10,188 nt of DNA from assembly GCA_004151065.3 (NCBI GenBank), contig NWUY0300012286.1, forward strand, positions 11,484 to 21,671. Reading direction: 5' to 3'. Positions 1 to 7,506 of the stretch are shown here, piece after piece. How positions within the stretch are numbered: the first letter of the stretch is position 1; every line of letters begins with the position of its first letter. The position numbers and the translations under genes are program-made. The notes beneath the pieces were generated by a model. It saw only the letters and a program-made list of their open reading frames with translations, ran no database searches and was not told where the DNA came from. This DNA is from Larix sibirica. Its lineage: Eukaryota; Streptophyta; Pinopsida; Pinales; Pinaceae.

Positions 1-198
1 TTTTTAATTACTTTTTATTTTTTTATTTTATTTTTGGGAATGTTACGTTATGTAACGTAACATGACAACATCTCCCCCATACTGGGTTGTAAGCACCTCA
101 CTATTCTCGGTGGAACAATGCCAAGCACAACATTTAAGCATGATTGATGGCACCATTTCCCTCAATTTAGAATGTCACTTATTTTTCATCATCTCACT
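1..198. other. Unique left flank, no gene
   Basis: This stretch does not recur elsewhere in the window. It opens with about 35 bases that are almost all T and A, followed by a near-perfect palindrome at 40-63 and then ordinary mixed sequence up to a run of six A at 199-204, where homology to the second block begins. I see no open frame of useful length, no RNA gene and no recognisable transposon terminus. It is the only anchor on the left that could place the repeat block in a genome. Confidence 0.7.
40..63. repeat. 24 bp inverted repeat with two ACGT cores
   Basis: The arms ATGTTACGTTA (40-50) and TAACGTAACAT (53-63) are exact reverse complements, separated by TG. Each arm has an ACGT tetramer (45-48 and 55-58), which is the core bound by plant bZIP factors. 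As DNA it could bind a dimeric protein, and as RNA it could form an 11 bp hairpin with a very tight loop. It could also be a transposon end. No target-site duplication or partner repeat is visible, so its role is unknown. Confidence 0.75.
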
Positions 199-247
199 AA
201 AAAACTTTAATTTTTAATTTTATTTTTTTATTATAAATAAATTTAAT

Positions 248-318
248 TATGAAAACCCTCATGGGTGTCATAAGACAAAGGAGTTCTTGAAAACCATGTT
301 ATTAGCGAGTTCTCCTTT
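248..318. repeat. Two-hairpin module A (copy 1)
   Basis: Stem 1 pairs TATGA (248-252) with TCATA (268-272) and ACCC (255-258) with GGGT (263-266). Stem 2 pairs AAAGGAG (277-283) with CTCCTTT (312-318). The module is a diverged relative of modules B (336-408) and C (899-975), with the same order of elements: a hairpin holding a C-run/G-run, then a purine-rich arm, a GAAAACCA or CAAAACCAAG-like core, then the closing CTCC arm. It starts 90 bp before module B. Function is unknown; transcript structure or a protein-binding site are both possible. Confidence 0.55.
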
Positions 319-335
319 AAACAAAATGATATCAT

Positions 336-408
336 ATGGTGAAAACCCCCTTGGGGGCACCATGGGATAATGGAGAACTTCAAAACCAAGTTGTTGGTGA
401 GCTCTCCA
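336..408. repeat. Two-hairpin module B (copy 1)
   Basis: Stem 1 pairs ATGGTG (336-341) with CACCAT (358-363), closing over CCCCC (346-350) and GGGGG (353-357) with a TT tip. Stem 2 pairs TGGAGA (371-376) with TCTCCA (403-408), and a shorter AACTT/AAGTT pairing can form inside it. This is the best paired of the three modules. Compared with module A, the A279-T316 pair is replaced by T371-A408, so pairing is kept while both bases change. Confidence 0.65.
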
Positions 409-430
409 CTATTTTTTTTTAAAAAAGGAC

Positions 431-461
431 AAAAAAAGAGAAAAGGGAGAAGAGAAAAGAA
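431..461 (+). other. Polypurine tract
   Basis: All 31 bases are A or G. A shortened form lies at the equivalent place in the next unit (999-1022). LTR retrotransposons prime plus-strand synthesis from a polypurine tract just upstream of the 3' LTR, but no LTR boundary follows here, so this reading is not supported. Purine strands of this length can also form triplex DNA or be simple low-complexity sequence. Confidence 0.5.
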
Positions 462-546
462 TAAACAACAACAATTCCTCTAGTTAATAGTTCGTGATTC
501 ACCATTCAAAATCACTCTATCTTTCAACTCGATTTCTCCAAAATTA

Positions 547-655
547 ATGTTGCTACTAATATATCTCTCGTACCACTTTGCTAAGGATAGTTACACATAT
601 ATGTTGCTACTAATACATCTATCCCACCACTCTTCTATAGATAGTTTGATGTACC
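547..655. repeat. 54 bp direct repeat, two units
   Basis: Two adjacent units begin with ATGTTGCTACTAAT at 547 and 601, with later matches such as ATCTATCCCACCACT against ATCTCTCGTACCACT and GATAGTT in each. The period is 54 bases, exactly 18 codons. On the minus strand both units read in the same frame as an 18-residue repeat ending in CISSNI or YISSNI. That frame is stopped by TAG and other stops and no start context is convincing, so protein coding is only a possibility. Confidence 0.7.
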
Positions 656-898
656 TGTTGTTGCTAAGTTCCACACAATTCCAACATTGATATCGATTAT
701 ATCTAATGGCTATGGAGTTGCACCTATTGCTTCCATTGCTCTTGTTAGCTACAAGTAACTGATGTATATTCATTTACATTTTCTCTACAATGCTAATCAA
801 TTATCTTTGCATGTTTGATTTTTAGTATACTATGATGGATATCTTTGTTTCCTTCCCCACTCAATATTTATTGGGAGTTCTCCTTTATAGAAAATAAT

Positions 899-975
899 AT
901 AGTGGGGCAAAACCCACTTGGGGGCACCATAAGATAATGGAGAACTTCAAAACCAAGTTGTTGGTGATCTCTCCA
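899..975. repeat. Two-hairpin module C (copy 1)
   Basis: Stem 1 pairs ATAGTG (899-904) with CACCAT (925-930) with one A-C mismatch, and inner CCC (913-915) can pair with the following G-run. Stem 2 pairs TGGAGA (938-943) with TCTCCA (970-975), unchanged from module B. The outer stem has decayed slightly while stem 2 is kept. Confidence 0.55.
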
Positions 976-1116
976 CTAATTTTTTTGAAAAAAAGGACAA
1001 AAAAAGAAAAAAAGGGAGAAGATAAAAGAATAAACAACAACAATTCCTCTGGTGAATAGTTTGTTGTTCACCATTCATAAGCACTATAACTTTCAACTCT
1101 ATTTATCCATAATTTA

Positions 1117-1225
1117 ATGTTGCTATTGATATATCTCTCCTACCACTTGGCTATAGATAGTTGCACATATATGTTGCTACTAATACATCTATCCCACAAC
1201 TCTTCTATGGATAGTTGCATGTACC
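1117..1225. repeat. 54 bp direct repeat in tandem unit 2
   Basis: The two units start at 1117 and 1171 with ATGTTGCTA and keep the same 54-base period as 547-655. On the minus strand both read in one frame (residues such as LSIEELWDRCISSNI and LSIAKW), with a TAG in the second unit. Keeping the period in a diverged copy shows that this repeat was present before the ~565 bp unit was duplicated. Confidence 0.65.
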
Positions 1226-1567
1226 TATTGTCGCTGCCACACAGTTCCAACATTGATATCGATTCAATTTGATGGCTATGGAGTTGCGGTGCCTATTGCT
1301 TCCGCAACTCTTCTTAGCTACAAGTAACTCATGTATATTCATTTACGTTTTCTCTACAATGCTAATCAATTATATTTGCATGTTTGATTTTTAGTATGCT
1401 ATGATGGATATCTTTGTTTCCTTCCTTGCCCAATATTATCAAACTACTTCCCACCCTTTCCTCAACATATCATTTTCTTATTCCATTGCTTACATAATTT
1501 GAAGTTTAAGAATCATTTGTGTAATCTACATTTAACACCAAAGAGTCATTTGTGTTACTTACAATAG

Positions 1568-2464
1568 TGGAGCAAAGTATGATTTCTAAGAAGTTGCAGA
1601 GTTTTAGCTACATAACTAAAGTTTGCAAGAAGTATGGTGGGTGGTTTGACCATAAAAAAGCTTGTAGACATAGACATCAACTGTGGCAAGCCTATAGGGC
1701 TATATAATTTTGAGAAGTTCAATGTGATACTATTTTTCATCAAATTCTAGAGGTACAATGAATCCATTTCCCTAGAATTTTTTCACCAATTATGGCGTAA
1801 TGCTAACATAATAAGAGATATAGAAATTAAGTTCATTGAAGAAGTTATTTCCTAGGTGATTGATCTATCACCCCTAGGTGAAAAATGGTTTTAGAAAATG
1901 TATGAAGCTCATGAATATAATAATAGTTTCGTGCATGGTGGAGAGTCTACAAAAGACACTAGAAAAGGGGTGAAGAGATAAACATTACCTAAACCATGTG
2001 ATGAAGTTGTGCTACACATTATACACTACATTACATATGAAAAGAGACACAACCTTGTCCTTGCCAATCGCTTCAAATTGCTATAGCATTTGTAGAATAA
2101 ATAACTCATTAGCATACCATTATTTATGTTATAGTCACTGCAGAGGATGTTCGTAAAAGTAGAGAATGGAAGACACGGTGCCCCGGTGCAACATGGATTA
2201 ATTAAATTATAAGCTCTAGATGCACCGCATAGGAAATAACTGGACATGGCTTCAAACCCATTTTTTAGTGCTCAAACCACATAGTTCATGGTAGCTCAAA
2301 TTCAAGAAATTTTAAGAGTTGTTGAAAAAAATGCAAAACTTGCAATGATTTCTATACATGCCACAAAGCCTAACAACCATATGCAAAGAATAAGTAATCG
2401 TAAAGAGACATAGGTTGATAAGAGACCTAAAACTAAATTCCTGAAGTTGTTGAAGAATTTTTTT
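1568..2464 (+). pseudogene. Decayed coding frame, unidentified protein (copy 1)
   Basis: One forward frame (codons starting at 1568) runs for about 299 codons with protein-like composition and about 14 stops: 8 TAG, 5 TAA and 1 TGA by hand count. Readable stretches include GLTIKKLVDID near 1646, LYNFEKFNVILFFIKF near 1700, RNANIIRDIEIKFIEE near 1799, LPKPCDEVVLHIIHYIT near 1985 and VAQIQEILRVVEKNAK near 2288. Stop density is below the roughly 7% expected by chance for this base composition, and TAG outnumbers TAA although AT-rich random sequence favours TAA. Many stops fit a single C-to-T change from CAG, CAA or CGA. I see no zinc knuckle, protease or integrase motif, so calling it retroelement gag is not justified. 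It may be a captured host gene or an unfamiliar element protein. Confidence 0.45.
1851..1878. repeat. Imperfect hairpin with CCTAGG ends
   Basis: CCTAGGTGAT at 1851-1860 can pair with ATCA(CC)CCTAGG at 1867-1878, leaving two unpaired C and a six-base loop. It falls within the decayed coding frame and one TAG stop of that frame lies in it, so it may be a chance pairing. The same sequence occurs at 6386-6413. Confidence 0.35.
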
Positions 2465-2535
2465 TAGCGAAACTATAGAGATTATCATTTATATTAAGGA
2501 TTCCTTTAGTGCGAGGAATTCACTATTCCACTACG

Positions 2536-2970
2536 GTTTGGGTTGCTATCACTTAGGAAGTGGGTGATACATGAACCCTTGTTGTAGAGTCAAAACCACT
2601 TATTAGTATGTAGTGTTTAGGATTTGAAAGGTTGAAGAGAAACATTGTAGTACCCACACTACCCAATGAGGTTGAAGAATTGATGAAGCAATTCCACATT
2701 GGTCAAGTTGGGGTTGCCAAGTGGAAAATGAATGTGGAGACACACGGATTAGGAGTAATCTTAATAAAGGAACATTACTAGGTACTTTCTTCTTTGACAA
2801 AAAAATTAACTCCTGCTTCTATATAGAGTATTCCCATTGTTTACAACAATTAATGAATGAAAATGGAATTGGTAAAACAAATGGAAGAAAATTGAGAAAA
2901 TAATTATGAAATAGTCAAATTAACAGATATTTGTAAAAAGGCTATGAATCATGTAGACAAAATGCTATCC
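2536..2970 (+). pseudogene. Second segment of decayed coding frame, frame-shifted (copy 1)
   Basis: A different forward frame (codon start 2536) becomes the most protein-like one here. It reads VWVAIT, then after stops VVESKPLIS, then an open run from 2620 to 2778 containing RNIVVPTLPNEVEELMKQF and GQVGVAKWKMNV. Further fragments include KLTPASI and EIVKLTDICKKAMNHVDK. About eight stops interrupt it. It probably continues the frame that ends near 2464 after one or more indels, but the join cannot be located by eye. No domain was recognised. Beyond about 2970 this frame has stops at the chance rate. Confidence 0.35.
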
Positions 2971-4147
2971 TATTGACCCTTGGTCAGGGTTTATGCATTT
3001 TAATTAAGGGAACAATGGTTTAAACTTTGAAGGATTTGCTTCTCATCTAGCCTTGGACATACACAACCCATGATATTTGTTTTTCTTGTACTCTAGAGGT
3101 ACACAATTCATTGTTTGAATTTTGTTTACATAATTATGTACTTTCATAGTTGCTAAGATGGTCTCCGAATCCCTTTGTTGGGGATGTGAAAAATAGAGTT
3201 TTTATCCCACGATACTAGAATGAACAAACTGGATTTCAAGAAATGAGGAACTATAAAATTGATGTAATGGAAACCGAACCAAGGATTAGGGGAACACACA
3301 AGGAATAAGGAGGTTTGGAAGAACCACATTAGATTGATATTGGACCCTACTACATTTCCTATGCTAGAGAAGGTGTAATTAGAAGCAACATCAATTTGTA
3401 GTAGAATGATAAGAACTCCTAAGGATAAGTTGCTACATAGCGTTTAGATGCATTGGGATGAATTACTACAAAGGCTGTAGCGGAGAGAACCTCACTCATT
3501 TCCTAGGCTTTAGATAACTCTATTTAGAGCTGAATTATATATTGAAGTATCCATCAAATAGCATTCAATTGGTTGGGGTTAAAATTTTGATTCCCACTTT
3601 TATTGCATCCCATTCTTTATAACAGAGAACCCGTAGAGGCTGACATTATTGCTTAGAAGAGGCAATATAAGGAAATTGTTAAATTTTTAGGTTACCATCC
3701 TAAGGAAGCCTTGACTCATTTGATCTCTTATGATTTTAGAGAAACTTGTTTGGAGTAAAAATGAGCAGTTGAGATGAATAGTGGACAACCAAGATAAACA
3801 ATACCCCTAGTAGTTGGGGAGAGTGGTTTTTATGTGATTTTTTATTTAAATTATAGAAATGAACATATAGATATAAAATTGTAGTATTTGGAGAAAGTTA
3901 AAGTAAAATATGAATTGAAACATAATATTAGATACACCCAAAATCATGAATAGATCATATAGTTATTGTATTGTATTTATCTAGTTGTATGGTCTATTTA
4001 CTTGTTGTATGAGTTACTTGTTCTATTATAGTAGCTTAGCTCTTAGTAGTTGTTCTATATTAGCTAGCAGTATGAGCTTTACTTGTATCTAGTAACGGTT
4101 AGCTGTAGTTGTCTGATAGAAGGGTGTAATAATTTATTTATTCTACT
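2971..4147. other. No firm gene; AT-rich decayed sequence (copy 1)
   Basis: Several short coding-looking patches exist, for example LILDPTTFPMLEKV near 3330 in one frame and ENLTHFLGF near 3490 in another. Stop density matches chance and the frames contradict one another, so I do not call a gene. The stretch 3960-4140 is rich in TTGTAT, TTGTTCTAT and TAGTTGT words, like the low-complexity ends of some plant retroelements, but no defined terminus or poly(A) site could be fixed. No integrase or RNase H motif was seen. Confidence 0.5.
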
Positions 4148-4425
4148 TTGCAAGGGTAGTATAGCTTGTTTGACTATAGGGATAAAGGTACCCTCGTAAT
4201 AAACACCGACACAATTCGTGTAGTTCTTTCACTAGCAGCCACGAAAAATTGGAATTTGTACTGTTAAAAGCGCTTGCTTTCCTCCATGGAGACCTTAAGG
4301 AGGAAGTGTATATGCGACAACCGGAGGGATTTGTGGATAAGCAAAATCCCAACTATGTTTGCAAACTCTGGAAAGCCATTTATGGTCTCAAACAAGCCCT
4401 TAGAGCTTGGTTTTAAAAGTGGAAG
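4148..4425 (+). pseudogene. Ty1/copia reverse transcriptase remnant (copy 1)
   Basis: This is a fragment of the copia polymerase, which copies element RNA into DNA. Frame codon-start 4148 gives a degraded KGYSQ-like start, then [18 protein letters not shown], ending in TAA at 4265. A different frame from 4264 gives [19 protein letters not shown], then [19 protein letters not shown] and TAA at 4414. The order matches the family: LAATK, then the LDVKSAFLHGDL box, then QPEGF, then YGLKQAPRAW. In the family the LDV aspartate is catalytic. Here those codons are lost at the frameshift, near 4255-4275. The usual QAPRAW reads QALRAW, fitting a C-to-T change. The YVDD box, RNase H and all upstream integrase are absent. 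The fragment is non-functional. Confidence 0.9.
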
Positions 4426-4674
4426 GGGTCCATACTATCAAAGATGAATTAGATATGAAAGGTAACTATACACATTCAAATTTTATCCCTAGTTCAAAGC
4501 CAAGTTAAGTTAGCAGAAATTATAAAGATGAGACTATGAGTAAATAAACATTTCAATAATACCTACTCATAATAAAACCAAAGCAATCATTCATCAAATG
4601 AAGACAAATTTTATTCATAAATAATAACAAGAGCTACAAGCAGCAATGTCTATGACATTAGCTTGCAACATAGA
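4426..4674. other. No gene; AT-rich tail of repeat block (copy 1)
   Basis: After the reverse transcriptase remnant, similarity to copia stops. The sequence becomes A-rich with many short AATAA-type words and no open frame. It leads into the 23 bp tandem repeat at the contig end. Confidence 0.6.
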
Positions 4675-4720
4675 TGCATTGACATGCAAATGAGAATTGC
4701 ATAGACATGCAAATGAAGGT
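4675..4720. repeat. 23 bp tandem duplication (two units)
   Basis: Units at 4675-4697 and 4698-4720 both begin TGCAT and share GACATGCAAATGA. The matching end of the second block has one unit (9211-9233), while the third contig has two (9501-9523 and 9524-9546). The unit carries the octamer ATGCAAAT. It marks the three related contig ends as different versions of the same sequence. Confidence 0.85.
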
Positions 4721-4733
4721 CAATGACAAAACT

Positions 4734-4734
4734 N
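4734..4734. other. Single N: contig junction 1
   Basis: One ambiguous base lies exactly where block copy 1 stops and copy 2 starts. On the left the sequence is cut at GACAAAACT; the two other copies continue from there with GGTTTTACAGAC. On the right the sequence starts with six A that match 199-204. Scaffolders write a minimal N when the estimated gap is tiny or negative, that is when contigs may overlap. Confidence 0.85.
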
Positions 4735-4782
4735 AAAAAATTAAATTTTTAATTTAAATTTTTTTTTATAAATAATTTTAAT

Positions 4783-4853
4783 TATGAAAACCCTCATGGG
4801 TGTCATAAGACAAAGGAGTTCTTGAAAACCATGTTATTAGCGAGTTCTCCTTT
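4783..4853. repeat. Two-hairpin module A (copy 2)
   Basis: Same sequence as 248-318, with the TATGA/TCATA and AAAGGAG/CTCCTTT pairings intact. It adds no independent evidence for selection because the block copies are nearly identical. Confidence 0.55.
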
Positions 4854-5403
4854 AAACAAAATGATATCATATGGTGAAAACCCCCTTGGGGGCACCATGG
4901 GATAATGGAGAACTTCAAAACCAAGTTGTTGGTGAGCTCTCCACTATTTTTTTTTAAAAAAGGACAAAAAAAGAGAAAAGGGAGAAGAGAAAAGAATAAA
5001 CAACAACAATTCCTCTAGTTAATAGTTCGTGATTCACCATTCAAAATCACTCTATCTTTCAACTCGATTTCTCCAAAATTAATGTTGCTACTAATATATC
5101 TCTCGTACCACTTTGCTAAGGATAGTTACACATATATGTTGCTACTAATACATCTATCCCACCACTCTTCTATAGATAGTTTGATGTACCTGTTGTTGCT
5201 AAGTTCCACACAATTCCAACATTGATATCGATTATATCTAATGGCTATGGAGTTGCACCTATTGCTTCCATTGCTCTTGTTAGCTACAAGTAACTGATGT
5301 ATATTCATTTACATTTTCTCTACAATGCTAATCAATTATCTTTGCATGTTTGATTTTTAGTATACTATGATGGATATCTTTGTTTCCTTCCCCACTCAAT
5401 ATT
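4842..5403. repeat. ~565 bp tandem unit 1 (block copy 2)
   Basis: Counterpart of 307-868. It contains module B at 4871-4943, a purine tract at 4966-4996 and the 54 bp direct repeat at 5082-5190, with no difference from copy 1 that I noticed. Confidence 0.85.
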
Positions 5404-5409
5404 TATTGG

Positions 5410-5972
5410 GAGTTCTCCTTTATAGAAAATAATATAGTGGGGCAAAACCCACTTGGGGGCACCATAAGATAATGGAGAACTTCAAAACCAAGTTGTTGGT
5501 GATCTCTCCACTAATTTTTTTGAAAAAAAGGACAAAAAAAGAAAAAAAGGGAGAAGATAAAAGAATAAACAACAACAATTCCTCTGGTGAATAGTTTGTT
5601 GTTCACCATTCATAAGCACTATAACTTTCAACTCTATTTATCCATAATTTAATGTTGCTATTGATATATCTCTCCTACCACTTGGCTATAGATAGTTGCA
5701 CATATATGTTGCTACTAATACATCTATCCCACAACTCTTCTATGGATAGTTGCATGTACCTATTGTCGCTGCCACACAGTTCCAACATTGATATCGATTC
5801 AATTTGATGGCTATGGAGTTGCGGTGCCTATTGCTTCCGCAACTCTTCTTAGCTACAAGTAACTCATGTATATTCATTTACGTTTTCTCTACAATGCTAA
5901 TCAATTATATTTGCATGTTTGATTTTTAGTATGCTATGATGGATATCTTTGTTTCCTTCCTTGCCCAATATT
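5410..5972. repeat. ~565 bp tandem unit 2 (block copy 2)
   Basis: Counterpart of 875-1437. It contains module C at 5434-5510, a shorter purine tract at 5534-5557 and the 54 bp direct repeat at 5652-5760. Featureless AT-rich sequence follows to about 6102. Confidence 0.85.
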
Positions 5973-6102
5973 ATCAAACTACTTCCCACCCTTTCCTCAA
6001 CATATCATTTTCTTATTCCATTGCTTACATAATTTGAAGTTTAAGAATCATTTGTGTAATCTACATTTAACACCAAAGAGTCATTTGTGTTACTTACAAT
6101 AG

Positions 6103-7000
6103 TGGAGCAAAGTATGATTTCTAAGAAGTTGCAGAGTTTTAGCTACATAACTAAAGTTTGCAAGAAGTATGGTGGGTGGTTTGACCATAAAAAAGCTTGT
6201 AGACATAGACATCAACTGTGGCAAGCCTATAGGGCTATATAATTTTGAGAAGTTCAATGTGATACTATTTTTCATCAAATTCTAGAGGTACAATGAATCC
6301 ATTTCCCTAGAATTTTTTCACCAATTATGGCGTAATGCTAACATAATAAGAGATATAGAAATTAAGTTCATTGAAGAAGTTATTTCCTAGGTGATTGATC
6401 TATCACCCCTAGGTGAAAAATGGTTTTAGAAAATGTATGAAGCTCATGAATATAATAATAGTTTCGTGCATGGTGGAGAGTCTACAAAAGACACTAGAAA
6501 AGGGGTGAAGAGATAAACATTACCTAAACCATGTGATGAAGTTGTGCTACACATTATACACTACATTACATATGAAAAGAGACACAACCTTGTCCTTGCC
6601 AATCGCTTCAAATTGCTATAGCATTTGTAGAATAAATAACTCATTAGCATACCATTATTTATGTTATAGTCACTGCAGAGGATGTTCGTAAAAGTAGAGA
6701 ATGGAAGACACGGTGCCCCGGTGCAACATGGATTAATTAAATTATAAGCTCTAGATGCACCGCATAGGAAATAACTGGACATGGCTTCAAACCCATTTTT
6801 TAGTGCTCAAACCACATAGTTCATGGTAGCTCAAATTCAAGAAATTTTAAGAGTTGTTGAAAAAAAATGCAAAACTTGCAATGATTTCTATACATGCCAC
6901 AAAGCCTAACAACCATATGCAAAGAATAAGTAATCGTAAAGAGACATAGGTTGATAAGAGACCTAAAACTAAATTCCTGAAGTTGTTGAAGAATTTTTTT
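6103..7000 (+). pseudogene. Decayed coding frame, unidentified protein (copy 2)
   Basis: Same decayed frame as 1568-2464, with the same in-frame stops. An A-run near 6866 has eight A instead of seven, which shifts the frame after the EILRVV(E) stretch. The seven-A version in copy 1 keeps the frame and is probably the ancestral state. The extra A is either a later indel or a homopolymer error. Confidence 0.45.
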
Positions 7001-7071
7001 TAGCGAAACTATAGAGATTATCATTTATATTAAGGATTCCTTTAGTGCGAGGAATTCACTATTCCACTACG

Positions 7072-7506
7072 GTTTGGGTTGCTATCACTTAGGAAGTGGG
7101 TGATACATGAACCCTTGTTGTAGAGTCAAAACCACTTATTAGTATGTAGTGTTTAGGATTTGAAAGGTTGAAGAGAAACATTGTAGTACCCACACTACCC
7201 AATGAGGTTGAAGAATTGATGAAGCAATTCCACATTGGTCAAGTTGGGGTTGCCAAGTGGAAAATGAATGTGGAGACACACGGATTAGGAGTAATCTTAA
7301 TAAAGGAACATTACTAGGTACTTTCTTCTTTGACAAAAAAATTAACTCCTGCTTCTATATAGAGTATTCCCATTGTTTACAACAATTAATGAATGAAAAT
7401 GGAATTGGTAAAACAAATGGAAGAAAATTGAGAAAATAATTATGAAATAGTCAAATTAACAGATATTTGTAAAAAGGCTATGAATCATGTAGACAAAATG
7501 CTATCC
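7072..7506 (+). pseudogene. Second segment of decayed coding frame (copy 2)
   Basis: Counterpart of 2536-2970 with the same readable stretches (for example PTLPNEVEELMKQF) and the same stops. Family not recognised. Confidence 0.35.

Larger units (their letters stand above)
307..868. repeat. ~565 bp tandem unit 1 (block copy 1)
   Basis: This unit aligns with 875-1437 at an offset of 567-569 bases, with scattered substitutions and small indels. From left to right it carries GAGTTCTCCTTTA, hairpin module B, an A/T run, a purine tract, a 54 bp direct repeat (547-655), and a tail ending CAATATT. The two units have diverged visibly, whereas the two 4.5 kb blocks hardly differ, so this duplication is much older than the block duplication. 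I do not recognise the family. It might be an untranslated leader of the retroelement or an unrelated tandem repeat. Confidence 0.85.
875..1437. repeat. ~565 bp tandem unit 2 (block copy 1)
   Basis: This is the second copy of the unit at 307-868, beginning GAGTTCTCCTTTA and ending CAATATT. It keeps module C, a shortened purine tract, and the 54 bp direct repeat. Its 5' edge directly follows the end of unit 1, so the arrangement is head to tail. Between 1438 and about 1567 I see only AT-rich sequence with no feature. Confidence 0.85.
199..4733. repeat. 4.5 kb repeat block, copy 1
   Basis: This block matches 4735-9246 base for base at an offset of 4535. The offset becomes 4536 after one extra A in the second copy, near 2331/6866. 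Differences are concentrated at the ends: an AT-rich start (199-245 against 4735-4780) with several changes, and the last ~70 bases with three substitutions and an extra 23 bp unit. The block holds two ~565 bp tandem units, a decayed unidentified coding frame and a copia reverse transcriptase remnant. It has no TG...CA long terminal repeats and no flanking target-site duplication that I can see. It could be a nested, decayed retroelement or simply a genomic segment present twice in the assembly. Confidence 0.93.

Noticed and set aside
232-239. TATAAATA as a promoter TATA box
   Set aside because: The surrounding sequence is almost entirely A and T, so the match has no weight, and no intact gene follows.
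591-773. Sixty-codon minus-strand open frame (also at 5126-5308)
   Set aside because: Short, inside a noncoding tandem unit, and not kept open in the diverged second unit; the only hint of coding is the 54 bp period reported separately.
307-1437. The two ~565 bp units as LTRs
   Set aside because: They are directly adjacent with no internal region, no tRNA primer binding site is seen after them, and no TG/CA termini can be fixed.
2721-2903. Plus-strand 60-codon open frame (also at 7257-7439)
   Set aside because: It overlaps a more protein-like frame at 2620-2778 and has no recognisable motif or start context.
1568-3780. A variant genetic code with TAA/TAG read as glutamine
   Set aside because: Many stops fall where glutamine would fit, but TGA stops also occur, CAG and CAA are used normally in the same frames, and clear frameshifts exist, including within the reverse transcriptase. 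Pseudogene decay explains all of this.
4143-4352. Minus-strand open frame over the reverse transcriptase remnant (also at 8679-8888)
   Set aside because: It is the antisense shadow of the copia fragment, which matches its family on the plus strand.
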